Shown here one piece after another: positions 33,079 to 46,053 of a stretch of DNA of 64,000 nucleotides; within the stretch, counting starts at the first letter, position 1; every line of letters starts with the position of its first letter. The notes under the pieces are model-generated. The model was not told the origin of the DNA and did not search any database. It saw nothing but the letters and a program-made list of their open reading frames with translations. The position numbers and the translations under genes are program-made. Origin of the DNA: Ulota crispa (Eukaryota > Streptophyta > Bryopsida > Orthotrichales > Orthotrichaceae); contig OY987244.1 in the NCBI GenBank assembly GCA_963920765.1, forward strand, positions 32,557,678 to 32,621,677. Reading direction: 5' to 3'.

Positions 33079-34937
33079 TCAAACACCCCGCCCAATTTCA
33101 AAAGCTTCCGGAACCTTGAGCGATAATTTCTGCTTCTGAAAGCTGAGAAGGCCTTCAACGGGTGAGGCCTTGGAAAAGACAAGAGATGGCTTTTGGATTT
33201 TTCTGAGCAACGGTACTCTTTCTATGCAAATTCTGAAAGCAAACTGGGGTTTAGATTCAAACTAGCGACTTTTGGTGTACCCTAGCAGAATTGCCTTCTC
33301 AGCTCCTTCAACTGGTATGTCTAGGCAGGCAACATACCTAAACCTTCGCACAGTTTCTTATACCCCATTTTCTAATTATTGTTTTGTTCCTAGTCGCCTG
33401 TGGCCCAGTTGATAGGTACAATTATCCTCCTAACCAATTTCACCCATACCGGTAGTAAGTAAATTAATTTCATGTTAGAAAGATTATCCTCCATGTTTCT
33501 TCATCACCAATCTTCGTTCAATTGGTGAAGGAGCAACTTTAGTCGCACAGATGTTGGTGGCCCCAGTTGTGAGAGTCCACAGGAGAAACGAGTTAAAAAT
33601 CAACATGCATTATATTTCTTCGGCAGATTCTTTGGATGGATGCTGCACTTCTAAAGGCGAAGTGGCCTCCTCGTTCTAAATCCTATGCTCTGTAGAACCA
33701 AGGTCTGATGCCACACTTTATAGCCAAATATTTCAAAGCAGTCGCCACAAAATCTGCATATGTCGCAACCACTTTAAACGGGTTAACCATTTTCAACAGT
33801 TTAAAAATAGTCTTCCGTGTTTTGCCCGGTCTACTCCATGGCTTGCTCTCTAGAATCTAAAGGGTCGAGTACGTTACAATAGCGTATTTCAGAGCTACTA
33901 AATTCTGACTTGCTCAAGTTCCCTAACTAAAGCTTTGAAAATCAGGACTTTCACGTGACCAAGGCTGCAAGCCTGCAACGTCCGAAGCTATTTAAATTAG
34001 GATAAACGTAGATTTGAGGTTTCAGTCTTATGGCTGAAACTGCACCAATTTCACTGAAATCAAGCATTTTTTCTGAACATGAGGTTCTACGCTAACCCCT
34101 TCACAACCTCTAGGAGAGCCAGCATCCGATGGGTGCGCAATGAGTAATTTCAAGAGCTTACTGCCCAAACCATGTGTAATAAATGAAGCATATCCAAGTA
34201 TGATGGAAAAAGGAAATTTTTGTGATTCATCAGCAAATGTGACTACCTTGGTCACTTCGTGCTTCATGGTTTTTGTGAAAGGTTTGAGTCAACACAGGCA
34301 GAGATGTGGTCAAAAGAAATACTTACAAAAATGAAGATCTTATGTTTGATGGTTAACTGGATTTGTAAATGAATGTAACAACCATTCTCAACTCTTTTAC
34401 GGATGGCCCCAATGTCCCAAACCAGGGAACGGGGACGCGTTCAAATGACTTGCAAACAAACGACTTCTTTCAAGAGATTTCATTCTAATCCGGGATTTTG
34501 ATCTGACCTAATCTGACTTGCAGGTTGCCAACTTGCCATGATGAGGCCAACTAGCAAAGCTCCAGACTACTAGTGGTCTCCTTGACATGATCGACTCAGG
34601 CTTCTGTTGCAATACTAATCGTATGAGTATCTAGAATCTACGTATTCTTCAGATAGTGAGGCTCCTGAATGGTGAATTTTTGAGGAAGGACACAATAAAT
34701 GATTTCAAAATCAGGATTAAAAACACGCGTATCATGCAAACTTTAATCCCTATTAATTTATCAATTGATAAAATAGCATGATAATGATAATATGGCCTGA
34801 TTTCATTCTCTAGTTTTCCTCATTTATCATACATGAACAGATTTATCAACAATCTTGCGGACATGTCTCTTAATGTTGTGAAATTTTACTTCCACGACAA
34901 CAGATTGTCTCATCATAATTAATTTTGGGAATGACTA
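33079..34937. other. Unassigned 1.9-kb stretch
   Basis: Composition is closer to genic DNA than to the transposon stretches, but all frames are short (for example 34140-34334 plus, 34267-34028 minus) and none gives a known domain. It might hold untranslated exons or a decayed gene. Nothing definite was seen. Confidence 0.3.
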
Positions 34938-35348
34938 GGGGTGTCCCCCTAGTTGCTACATGTACACCCCCTATAGCTCAACATATTAAATTTGAGATTA
35001 TTAAGTTGAAATGTGAAATAAAATCAAAATAATATTTTAGTGCACATTTATGCTTACAAGCACTACAAATATACAACAAATATGTCTCATTTGTGACATA
35101 GTAATCAAGAGCTAAACCAGTCGCTCCATTCATTTATAAGTTTCACTCTTGACCATGTCACAAAGGAGACATATTTGCTGTATGTTTGCAACGCTTGTAG
35201 ACACATATGTGCGCTAATATATTGTTTTGATTTTATTTCATATTTCAATGTAATAATTTCAAATTTTATAAGTTGGGCTATAGGGGGTGTCCACGTAGCA
35301 ATTGAGGGGTGTCCACATAGCAACTGGGGGTGTCCCCCACAAAAACTT
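34938..35348. mobile_element. 400-bp foldback element with GGGTGTCC repeats
   Basis: The left arm (about 34945-35110) and the right arm (about 35145-35340) are inverted copies at roughly 85% by eye: 'acaccccctatagctcaaca' against the reversed 'acaccccctatagcccaact', and later 'aaatatgtctc(a/c)tttgtgaca'. The right outer end holds an extra copy of the 'gtgtccac(a/g)tagcaa' unit. No target duplication was found. Confidence 0.6.
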
Positions 35349-36195
35349 GATTTTATCATGATTAGATCACACACATTTTGAGTGAGTTGATTTTTTCTAA
35401 TTTTGAAACCCAAAGAAACAATCCAAAGTCCAAGATTGTTAGATTTGAAGTGTTAGTCAAGACTTGGTAAACCTGTTGGTTGCAATGACACTAAAACATT
35501 GAAGAAAGATTGTGAGAGCAACTCTCTAATCAGAATTGAGCATGCAATATATATCATTGAAAAGGTCTTAAAAGATTGTTTGCAAAGCTCCTTAAGTGTT
35601 GTGCCTAATATGATAGAAGGAAAGAAAATCTAGAATGTGAAGAACATGGAGAACAAAGTGAACATATGTGATGAAAGAGTAATGCAAAGCTTCCACTTCA
35701 AATACCAAGATTCTTTCTAATGAGAATGTAAGAACGTAACTTTTGAGAGATGCACATAGAGTTGTAGAGATCTTTGGGAACAAGTGCTAAAAATCAAGAG
35801 TTAAGATCACATTTTGATTGTTATAAATAAATAATCTTTAAACAGCACTTTAGGTTGAAGTGGGCATCCCTTAGATTTGCAAAAAGAAGAAGCGAATATA
35901 GAGGTTAAGCATGCATGCTTGACCTATCACAATAGAGAAACAACTATATGAGGAATCAGTTGAAACTTAGACAAGAATAAAATGATCCTTCACTAATTTT
36001 AGGTGAATTTTGTATAACTAGTGTGAAGATGTGACATGATTCTTCATCTTTATTCTCTAAATAGGATTTTTGTCAGAGCCTTTTGCTACTCTTTAAGTAG
36101 CAATGTAAACATGAAATCTTTTCAATGCATCATCCTTCACATACTTTCTAATTGAGATATATGCTTTTGTAAAATCTTTTTGAAATTTTGACCTC
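35349..36195. other. Unassigned AT-rich stretch
   Basis: One short minus-strand frame (35783-35592) lies here without a recognisable domain. No repeat ends were seen. Confidence 0.35.
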
Positions 36196-37098
36196 TTAAC
36201 CCCTAAAGCATTGAACACCTTTTTTTGGCAACATAGTGATTTTGGGCAACTAACTACCTATGGGTATTTCATTTTTCTTCTTTGAAATTTTCACACATGA
36301 TGTATCCAAGGAGTAGCTTTGAGGCCCAACAATTTTCATAACTTTTGACTTCATGGTTCAAAAGTTATTGCATGATATGTAGTTTTTTTTGCTAGCCAAA
36401 AAAACTTTTTTTTAAATTACATTTTTGACTTTTGTTTTTTGAAATTGGTTCTTTTAATTTATATATACTTGGGAAGCTTTGAGTTATTCCCTTTATATCA
36501 ATGAGATGAAAGTTATGAGGATATTTTGTTTGCGGGTAGTTATGGATTCTCTACTCTAAAATAAACTTTGAAGTCCATTAATTTACTCAATTTTCAATAT
36601 TTTAGAAAATAAACTAAACCAAAAGATGAAGACTGTTTATTACAACATTGCAACCATTGGGATTGGAATTTTTCATTTCCGTAATTAAGTTCTTAACAAT
36701 TTAGTGGTTTGAATCAATCTCTACTTTTTATTTACTATTGATTTTCCATGTGTTTTACAATTCCAAATGATTTGAAAATTCTCAAGTGTATTCCCAACTT
36801 GCTTTGAAGAACAAATCCAAGAAATTGCAACCATTTTGGAATTTTTGTTATAAAAATATGACCTTGTGAAATGCAGTTGCCCGGAATTTTGCAAAAACAA
36901 AAAATGGCTTTTTATCAATTCAAACTCAAATATCTAACAATCTACATGGTGAAAACTCCTGAATTTTTTTCCACATCTTTTGAAACTAATGTAGTACAAG
37001 ATCTTACAGCTACATTTATCCAAAAATGTATATATCTAAAATTGTGATACTTGCCCTAGAAATGACAGAAAATTTGAGCTTAGTGATGTAGGGGCTCT
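36196..37098 (+). mobile_element. TTAA-type element, family G/A
   Basis: The left end is TTAACCCCTAAAGCATTG. The right end is decayed to 'gatgtaggggctct'. The first ~170 bp match the truncated copy at 23089. The middle ('tgagatgaaagttatgagg', 'tactctaaaataaac') matches family A, so it looks like a mosaic or a diverged subfamily. It is the last transposon before CSN2. Confidence 0.6.
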
Positions 37099-37512
37099 AC
37101 ACTATTAGAAACAGTACTCAAATATTGCGACCCACTATATACTACATCAATTTAAGTTATTATAGATTGTTTTATGAGTGCACCTCACAAATCCACTTGC
37201 TTCTTGAAGTAGTGCAAGTTAGTGTTATTAGTGTGGGGGTGCATTAAATAAAATAGCTTGAGTAGCCCCAATAGGCACCCGGCAATATCCACGTCAGCAG
37301 AAAGGCAATACACCGTCAGCGCTTAGACAACCGATCCTGATCGCTCGTGAATCAAGGGCCCAGATGCCTCGGGACCGCCTGCAAAGAATGGACTGCGGAA
37401 GACAGAGAAGCTCTTTCATACTTGGCGAAGTCATCGAGTAAGTAGATCGTTTTTGTCTGTGCAGCTGCTCGATTTCGCCTTCTTCCGGCGTCGGCGGCTG
37501 CCGATCGCAGCC
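37099..37512 (+). promoter_or_regulatory. CSN2 upstream region and 5' leader
   Basis: From about 37265 the sequence becomes GC-richer and non-repetitive, as expected for a promoter and leader. 'ccacgtcagc' at about 37291 has an ACGT core. A short leader intron is possible between 'gag|taagta' near 37437 and 'tgtgcag' near 37463, but I cannot confirm it. No TATA box was seen. Confidence 0.4.
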
Positions 37513-40500
37513 ATGGATTCAGGTTTGTGTCGCAAATTTTATCGGTGCTCGTTTTGAGCCTAGAATGAGTTCTTTCTGTGCAGAGCCTGTAGGTAGCTTT
37601 CCTGCGTTCCCGTAGGTTTGCGAGGATGTGCTTTTGATGTTTCGCTTCACCAATTCTGCGTTAGGTTAGTGCAACAATTTCGATTTCAAGACGACATGTA
37701 GTGGATTAGGACAGTCTATCGATAATTGGCGTTCGTTGTGTGAAAACCTTATTTTAGGGTTTATACGATGAGCTAAAATTGAAACCAAATTTGCCTTCTG
37801 TAATAGATTTTGTGAGCTACTGGATTTAGGCGGTGTTTTCTATGCATCTGGTACTTGTGTTAATACTAGATCGGGTATTACCAGGTGTTCTACAACATTG
37901 TATCATGTCTTCTGCGAATCCAAAATGCTGATTTATCAGGAGAAGATTGATTCGAAAATAGTCCATAGCAGTGATTTTAAACTGAGGCTCTGTCCAATTC
38001 GAATTTTGCGTTATTTTTACTTGTTCTCAAGTAGATTGCTGGTTTGCTACTGTAGAGAATTTTAGTTTTCCAATTTTAACCGGAAGTCGAGGGTCGGTTG
38101 ATGTTCCCCATTTTGATGCAACTTATTGGTGTTCCACATAGTTCCGAATTTCCTGGTTGGAAAGGTTTTGTGCATCCTCTACTGATTTTTTACGAGGAGT
38201 AAGACAGAGCTGCAGTTTCCCATCAACACACCTAGTTTCTGTATTTTAAGTCTGTAACGGTAATATACTAGTGCCGCACTTCAGTATAATTATTCTGGTA
38301 GAATTAGGGTTTTGGACGAGCTCTCCTCTAAACCCCCTCGCAACTATCTGAACCACAGGAAATTGTTTTCTATAAACAAACTAGGCAGCTGGAATAGCTT
38401 TTTGAATAAAAGTCTCACAGCAAACATTTGCAGGAACATATTTTTATACTGGTAATACCATGAGGAAGAGATGCTTGTGATGGTGAGTAACATTAGAGTG
38501 TAAGTACATGCCCTAATTCACCTTTTTTTCGACGGACCTGATTACAGATGCAGACATGGAAGATTATGGTTTCGAGTACTCTGATGAGGAGCCGGAAGAG
38601 CAAGATGTCGATATCGAGAATCAGTACTACAATACGAAAGGTATGTATGTTGTGAGGGGTTCTTGTCGCACTGAAGAAGTCACTATATAGGCTTGAATTG
38701 GGGTTTGGAATGATCTGCCTTACTAAGTGGAAGAGGGGGTGACGCTGGTTTAAAGTAATTGACAACAGAGATTATCTAACTGTGCTGCAACGGTTGTTAT
38801 AGGATTGGTTGAAGCTGATCCTGAGGGAGCCCTTAGGGGATTTTCGGAGGTTGTAAAGATGGAAGGCGAGAAAGGTGAATGGTAAGCTCCAATTTGTTTC
38901 CTCCTTTCTATTTGTCCTGTGCTCACAAGAATGTTCGTATTTTAGAGATGTCGATGAGTATTGACGTTTTGGAACTGACCGATTGTTTTCTTATTGAAAA
39001 AATATGTTGTTTTTTTATAGTATTCTGAGGGACCTTGACGGGTTTCTACGTATTACTCCAAGAAATTGCCAATCTCGTTGGTTTCAGGTGGTTGATTTTG
39101 GTGGCAATGCTGAGTGATTGATATGTTGTCAGGGGGTTCAAGGCCTTGAAGCAAACGGTGAAACTCCACTATCGGATCGGCAACTACAAGCAGATGATGG
39201 ATGCTTACCGAGAGATGTTGACTTACATCAAGTCAGCTGTCACACGCAATTACAGCGAAAAATGCATTAACAATATCCTTGACTTCGTGTCAAACGGTGC
39301 TAATCAGAACTTGGAGTTGCTTCAGGAGTTCTATCAAACCACGTTGAAGGCTTTGGAGGAAGCCAAAAATGAGGTTAATATGCTACCCTAACTTTACTCT
39401 GGCCCGATCCTTGGCGCTCCCTTAACGGTTCCAATCTGCTCAAGTCCATGTTACAGCACTCAATGTTCTGTTTGCTGATTAGACATGCAACGATCACCTA
39501 TCACTACACCAATACTGCATCTGCTTTTGTTGTGCTACTTGCATTATATTCCTTCAAATACGATGAGAAATACTTTTTCTCCATTTAGATCAACTTGAGT
39601 GTCTTCTCAAGCTAATTTAGTATTAAAGAGGAAAAATGTGTCCATACTGTGCTTGTCTCACACTTGTTAAAAGAGACCCTATTTTGAGATAGAATTTGCA
39701 CTACGCTTGTAATAGGTGTAATGTCTGCAGGATTTTTGGAAGGTTAAGCATTTGATTCAATCTTGAATTTTCTAACAGTTTGTTTGTTGATTGGGCAGAG
39801 GTTGTGGTTCAAGACGAACTTGAAGTTGTGTAAATTGTGGTTTGACATGGGGGAGTACGGGCGTATGAACAAAGTAAGTTTACTAAAAGTTTTACTGGTT
39901 GTGAATAAAGCGTTGACAAATTCACGATACTGTAGTTCTTGTGCACATCGCCTATGTCTTCGTATTCTCAATATTTTGACCCTTCTTTAACATAATTGAT
40001 TAACTTATAGGGGATTTAAGGTTTAAAGGGGAGCAGTTACATGAGATTTTTGATCATCTAGTAATGACTCGCGGTTCATCGAGCAGAGAACGTGCCGCCT
40101 GCACTACCTCCACGGTGACACCTTTATGATGGTTACAGTTGTTCGACCGTGCAGATCTTGAAGGAGCTCCATAAATCTTGTCAGAAGGAAGATGGTACAG
40201 ATGACCAGAAGAAGGGCACACAATTGTTGGAGGTTTATGCGATTGAGATTCAGATGTATACAGAGACCAAGAACAACAAGAAACTCAAGGTTACTTTGAA
40301 ATGAACTTCAAATGCTGTCCACCTTACTTTGCTGTGATGATATATACATTTATCATCCTCATTCTGGCCGTATTTTTTTAATTAGTTGTTAGTACTGAGA
40401 ACTGTGTCAGAATATCATGTAGGGCGCTCTTTCAGTTGATTCATAAGCACTCAACAACACAGTGGGCATAAGGGCTGGTGTTGATTTTCTTCAGTATGAA

Positions 40501-43087
40501 CCTTGCAGCAATTATACCTAAAAGCGCTAAACATAAAGTCTGCTATCCCGCATCCACGAATTATGGGCATCATCCACGAATGTGGAGGCAAAATGAACAT
40601 GGCTGAGCGGCAGTGGGCTGTTGCAGCCACTGACTTTTTTGATGCATTCAAAAACTACGACGAGGCTGGCACCTACAGGAGGATTCAATGTCTGAAGTAA
40701 GCGTGCTAAATTCTTCAAGGTGCTTATATTATGAGCTGTGAATAGTGAGTATTGAGAACTTCAGTACCAACTTGCCGAAGTTGATATTGTAATGAAGCAG
40801 CAATCTAGAGTCTGATTTGTTTTTTATAACCTCTTGATGCCTTTACTTCTGATGGGAATGACTCGTATTCATTTAGGGCCTGGATGGAGTTGCAGGTACT
40901 TGGTGCTTGCGAACATGCTGATGGAATCCGAGGTGAACCCATTTGATGCTCAGGAGGCTAAACCGTGCGTTCTTAAACCCCTAACAAATGCAATTTAATA
41001 CGTACACACTACGAACTGATGTGATCAAATGCTGTATTCAGTACAATTTTGTGTCTGCTGGTTGCGCTTCTTGTTTCAATGAACTGCATTCTTTCTTGAT
41101 ATGTTGTTGCTTTAAATTTTCTTATTTTGAACGTCCTCGAATTATATTTCGTGGGCAAGCACCCTGAAGACGGATTTAAGTGTTGACACTTCAAATAAAC
41201 TTGAAAGAATCAAGTTTTGTAATATATTATGCACTGAATTAAGTCAATGGTTCGTTCCCAATATCTTTGGTGGTTTAGGAATCAGGTGTTTTTTGATAGA
41301 ACGTTCATACACATGTTCCTATTGCACACAACTTGTTTTTTATTGTTCCGTACATCTAAATTGCTACAGGTACAAGAATGACCCAGAGATTTTAGCGATG
41401 ACCAACTTGGTGGCTGCGTATCAAAGGAATGAAATTCTTGAGTTTGAAAAAATTCTGAAGGTGCAGACACCTTCTTAGCCTGGGATTTGAGTCATGCTTT
41501 TAAGGTTGGCCATGTGTGCAGAATTATTGCCCATTCGAGATTACTTAGCTGTGCTGAAAAAAATGCGCCCATGGTTTTTACAGTGTTGTTGCGTTTTTGT
41601 GCTGGTTCTGGTATGTAGAGTAACCGAAAGACGATAATGGATGACCCCTTCATACGGAATTACATTGAGGATTTGCTCAGCAAAATCCGTACTCAAGTGT
41701 TACTGAAGCTCATCAAGCCTTACACTCGAATCCGCATTCCCTTCATATCTAAGGTACACTTGTTAAACTTTGCATTATTAAAAAGTGTTGAACAACGAGG
41801 CTTATATATAAAGAATTAGTGTTTCGGGATGGACTTGCTTATGGATGCACACTTCACGATAAATTGTATGTATTCAACTCCAACATACCAGGTCTATAAC
41901 CGTGCTGTGAAGTGTGAATAGCTTTCGCTTTGTATGCTCCATTTGGTCACTGCTAGTGAACGAGAATCGTCTTATTTTCGTTTTTACCGATAACTAGTGA
42001 ATTAAATTTCAGACTTTTATGTGAATATTTGAAGTTATTGTGTTTTCTTGAACAAAATCCAAGAAAATTCGTGTCAAAGAAATTTTCACTCTAAAGATCT
42101 TTTAATTCTCATGACATGTGTACGCATTATATTAAAGAACATCCTAGAGAACCCAATCCCTGCGGCATTCTATGTTCGGATAACCAGTAGGCTGTTGTTT
42201 TACTCCCTTAAACTTAAAATTGCAACAGAAATATTCAGTTTTAGGTGTTTATCTAATTTCAACCCTGAAGTTGATTTTTTGCAACAAGAGTTCACCATTA
42301 TCCAAATATACTACATGGTATGTCTTACCACCGACAAAGCCTTAACAAAGGATCTGGACGACAAAAGCTAATATTTCATATAGTAGAGCTGGTTTCAGTT
42401 GCCCAAACAACGCTTAGTATGCTTGCCTGCAGTTAAGGATTAACGCGTATGTTGATCCTCTGTGTTCTGATTGTCTTTCTCTAATCTCATCCATTTATAC
42501 TTTTCCACTGCAGGAGCTGAATATTCCTGAAAAGGATGTGGAACAACTACTTGTATCTCTGATCCTGGATAATAGAGTGCATGGTCATATTGACCAAGTA
42601 AACCAATTACTGGAGCTCGGTGACAGGTACTTTACTTCAGCCTTGCCTGCTTTGTCTTGCCTCACATTGTCGGGAACTTATCTTTTTTTTAAAACTTGAT
42701 CATCTTCTATAGAACCAAAAATTTGTAGTTTGAAATACACCAATTCAAGTGGTCACATTGTAAATATTGTAACTCTAGTGGGGCTTAATCTTTAATTAAC
42801 CAGAGACGGCAAAGTACGTTGCATTTGTTAGTTACCAAGAAATTAATTTTGGAAAAGAAAGTTCTCACGTGATCTACTCGAAACTGCTGAGAATAAACAT
42901 GAGGTTAAATTTCGGCTGCTTGATCCATCATATGCTTGTTGATTGTGAGCTTTTACAATTCTAATGTCAGTACTTGGAATTGCCGTGTTTAAACAGGTCA
43001 AAGGGGCTGAGGAAATACACAGCGATAGATACGTGGAATACCCAACTCAAGTCACTCTCTCAAACAGTGACTGCAAGGATTGGTTAG
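37513..43087 (+). CDS. CSN2: COP9 signalosome complex subunit 2
   Basis: Twelve exons join to 439 codons: 37513-37522, 38548-38640, 38803-38881, 39133-39373, 39799-39873, 40155-40289, 40509-40696, 40896-40964, 41370-41460, 41619-41753, 42514-42626 and 42997-43087 (stop TAG). All introns are GT-AG and the phases agree. The product starts [20 protein letters not shown] and contains [58 protein letters not shown] and [14 protein letters not shown], all hallmark CSN2 segments. The N-terminal two thirds are helical TPR-like repeats. The C-terminal part (about residue 300 on) is the PCI domain with its winged helix, followed by a tail that packs in the helical bundle. In the nuclear COP9 signalosome, CSN2 clamps the cullin-RBX1 end so that CSN5 can remove NEDD8. 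The length equals the Arabidopsis protein (FUS12, 439 aa), and the sequence is of plant type. The first coding exon has only 10 bases. Confidence 0.97.
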
Positions 43088-43799
43088 AAACGTGCAGTAA
43101 CATTCCACAGTGTTGATGCGCAGTAGACGTGGACAACTTTGCCGCGTACGTGTCTTCACCAGTGTACATTTTGGAGCGCCTAGCTTAACGTTCTGAGGGT
43201 TTATTGGATCACTATTTCATGTGGGAGAGAAAGAGAGAGACATCAGGAGGAACCCCATTGGTGACCTCTTCTCCTTGCAGATTGAGTTGCCCTAGTGTTC
43301 TGGTTTTTGTAGGCGCCTGTGTTAGCCCACCGGGACAAGAAGTAAAGAAGCGGAATACAAGATTCTGATACGGTATGAAACCTGTCTCAAATTGTTGCAA
43401 ATTCTCTTGCATGGATGGATGAGAATAGGGACCTTGCTAACGAACTATTAGAGCCTCCTTCGATTAATATCCCTCTATAAGAGTTTAGGGGAATGAGACT
43501 TCATCCTTTAATGAGGTTACAAGAGGTCCAACTTTTGGTGAGGTATTAAAAATAGGTCCAATTTAAGGAGAGAAATCCTTGGGTTACTGGGTGTTGTGCA
43601 CAATCGTATAAAATGGAGAAATGAATATCACGTTCTCTGATGCTTGACCTTGCATGTATGGTGCTTCAAAATCTTACGCTTTGTAAGGTTCGTTTTTCCA
43701 CTAAATACTGATGGGATTTTTTGTTATCGAAGGCAAACGTCAGTTACTTTTTTCAGATTGTAAATTTTTCACATTCTTTTATGAAGATTTGAAATTAGC
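43088..43799. other. CSN2 3' flank
   Basis: Probable 3' untranslated region followed by spacer. No gene or repeat end was seen up to the TTAA element at 43800. A short minus frame (43412-43212) is not supported. Confidence 0.4.
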
Positions 43800-44029
43800 T
43801 TAACCCCTGAACGTCACAAAAGCCCTTTGCGACCGCATGTATGGTCGTATGTACAAACGTATTTGAGCTGCTTTGAGGGCTTCTGAAATTTTTTATGCAA
43901 CCACCATCATACAACCTTTTAACATGTATGATTGTCACACTTAACGTCCAGCTGATTCAAACTTCTGAACACTGGTTGCAACCGTATTTGGTACCGTAGC
44001 TCCAAAGCTCAAGGGCCTTCAAGGGTTAA
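43800..44029. mobile_element. Short TTAA-flanked element, family E
   Basis: The ends are TTAACCCCTGAACGTC and 'ggccttcaagggttaa'. It is 230 bp with TTAA on both sides. The start resembles family D (6832: CCCCTAAACGTC). Confidence 0.6.
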
Positions 44030-44505
44030 AGACGAATTGGAAGAGCCCATTTCAAATAGAAGGCATGCTTAATCCCTCAGAAGCCTCGGGTATCTTAAAA
44101 TACCCAGGATAGGGAATGTATTTTGTCCCCTTGAGGTAAATACGCAAATTTCACCATTGGAACATCTCAGCATTAAGCAAATTTCGATATATTTAGAAGC
44201 ATAATTCTAGATTCTCCACCTCAAATGTAAAGAGATACCCATTTTCAGAAAGTTTTTGAGAAAGGAAGAAACTTGACTTGCTAAGCTTCATTTTACTAGA
44301 TTTGTTCAAGCAATAAACAAAACCATCAAAACCATCTCAAATATCAAGAGTAAGAACCAAAAGCCATAAGCGCTGCAATTTATTTTAAATTAAATGTTGT
44401 TTTGAAAAAGAAGTCTTGTGTCAAATCATGAAAGGACCAAGTTGCACACCAAAAACTACGTTGAAAATTGGACATTCTTGAAATGAATGAGTGTTTGAAT
44501 GTTTA

Positions 44506-44819
44506 AGGTAGGAACACCCATAAGCGTTAGTGTCCCCATAACCGTCACCTCTAAAATCTTGGAAAATTTGTGGAAATGAATGGATGTAATTACAAGGATG
44601 TACAACATGTGAACATGAAACCTTAGTGTTGGTTATGGGTGCAATGGCAATTTGCTCTTTAAAAATTCATAATTTATTCTCATAGTATCCAAATAATACA
44701 TTCAAAAGTGCAAACTTATTATTTTTTTGTTCCTAATAGGATCCTATCATTTTCTAGTTGTTTATTAATACTCATCATGTTCAAAACCCTTAAACTGACG
44801 CTTATGGGTGCTCCTATCT
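44506..44819. mobile_element. TA-flanked MITE, family P copy 1
   Basis: The left end AGGTAGGAACACCCATAAGC and the right end (reversed AGATAGGAGCACCCATAAGC) are inverted. TA flanks lie at 44504-44505 and 44820-44821. It is 314 bp and intact. Copy 2 is at 46054. 44030-44505 before it is unassigned. Confidence 0.75.
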
Positions 44820-45253
44820 TATAAGCCACATCTTGGATCTAACAATTTGATTAGATTTAAGTACTAGAATACACAAGAACTTTTTCATTTTCCTACCTAA
44901 GATTCCAACTTCTACAATATGTCATAGTCTTGAACATTGAACAATAGCTTGAATGGATGACTATTGCACCCTTATACAAGTCACTTGAATAAAATCTTTT
45001 GTATTTTTGGTTGCCCTTGTACTTACAAATGTAACCAAAAAAATTGTGGAGTGGTGTCATGCCGCTTAATGTCACTCTTGTCAACAAAAAAAACACATGG
45101 CAATACTTTCTTCAAGCAATGTTTACTAAGACTAAAGGTCTTGTGTATTGACAATTTCACATTTGCGCCACTGATTACTTAGGCTCTGTCCTTGTTCCTA
45201 ATCACTAAAACATGGGCTTGCATGATGCCCTCATCCTATATGAATATTATTTA

Positions 45254-45650
45254 TGGGAACTGATATATGTACCACACCCTTTGGATTATTCTACTGTACC
45301 TACTATATATAGCTTATATTTATAACACTCTAATAGGTGTGGACCACAAACAAAACATCACTAAATTGAAAATACAACTTGACATATAGGTTGTAACTTC
45401 AGCTTTGTTTTTCAACTATAGACTTGCTCATAGTATTGATTAAAAGATATAAATTAAAATTTCCATTTAGATCTTTTAAGCAAGATATAAAAGTGAAAAA
45501 GAGAAAGTTGAATTTTTGATTTAGTGATGAATTTTCGATTTAATGATGTTGTGTCTGTGGTTTACACCTACTATAATATCCTAAATATTGGCCATATATA
45601 GCAGGTGTGGTAGAATAGTCAAACCAGTGTGGTACATGTATCAATTCTCA
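45254..45650. mobile_element. TA-flanked foldback element, family O copy 3
   Basis: The left end TGGGAACTGATATATGTACC and the right end (reversed TGAGAATTGATACATGTACC) are inverted and continue with 'acacc...ttgga' and 'acactggttt'. The left TA is clear, the right flank is changed. The middle shows a second inverted pair around 'atctttta'. Confidence 0.6.
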
Positions 45651-46053
45651 ATATTTATGTGTGTGAATTTTGCATTTCAAAGCGGAAATTCTTATTCTCC
45701 TAAGCTAATGAGAGTGGCCCTTGTCCAGTATCATGCAATTGCAAGTGGGAAATATCTCAACGCCTCACCTGGTGTGGCTATGCATGCAACACGTGGCTGA
45801 TGAAACTCTTTCTTCCTGAAAGATGTCTGAGAAAAACAAAGTAGTGACGCTGCACCAGGGGCATGAGTTTGACATGAACTTGGACCCAGCCAGCCCCCTT
45901 GAACTCCACATATATGCCATTGCTCCTGAGGGGTTTTCATGTGTACATTTTGCATGCCATAGGTTTCCAATACTCTAGAAGGAATCGAAAACAAAATTTG
46001 CTACTCACACTATTCAAATAAATTGTTATGTGCAAGTTTCAGCTATAGTGCTA
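45651..46053. other. Unassigned stretch
   Basis: A minus-strand frame (45994-45731) and a plus frame overlap here. No domain was recognised. Confidence 0.3.
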
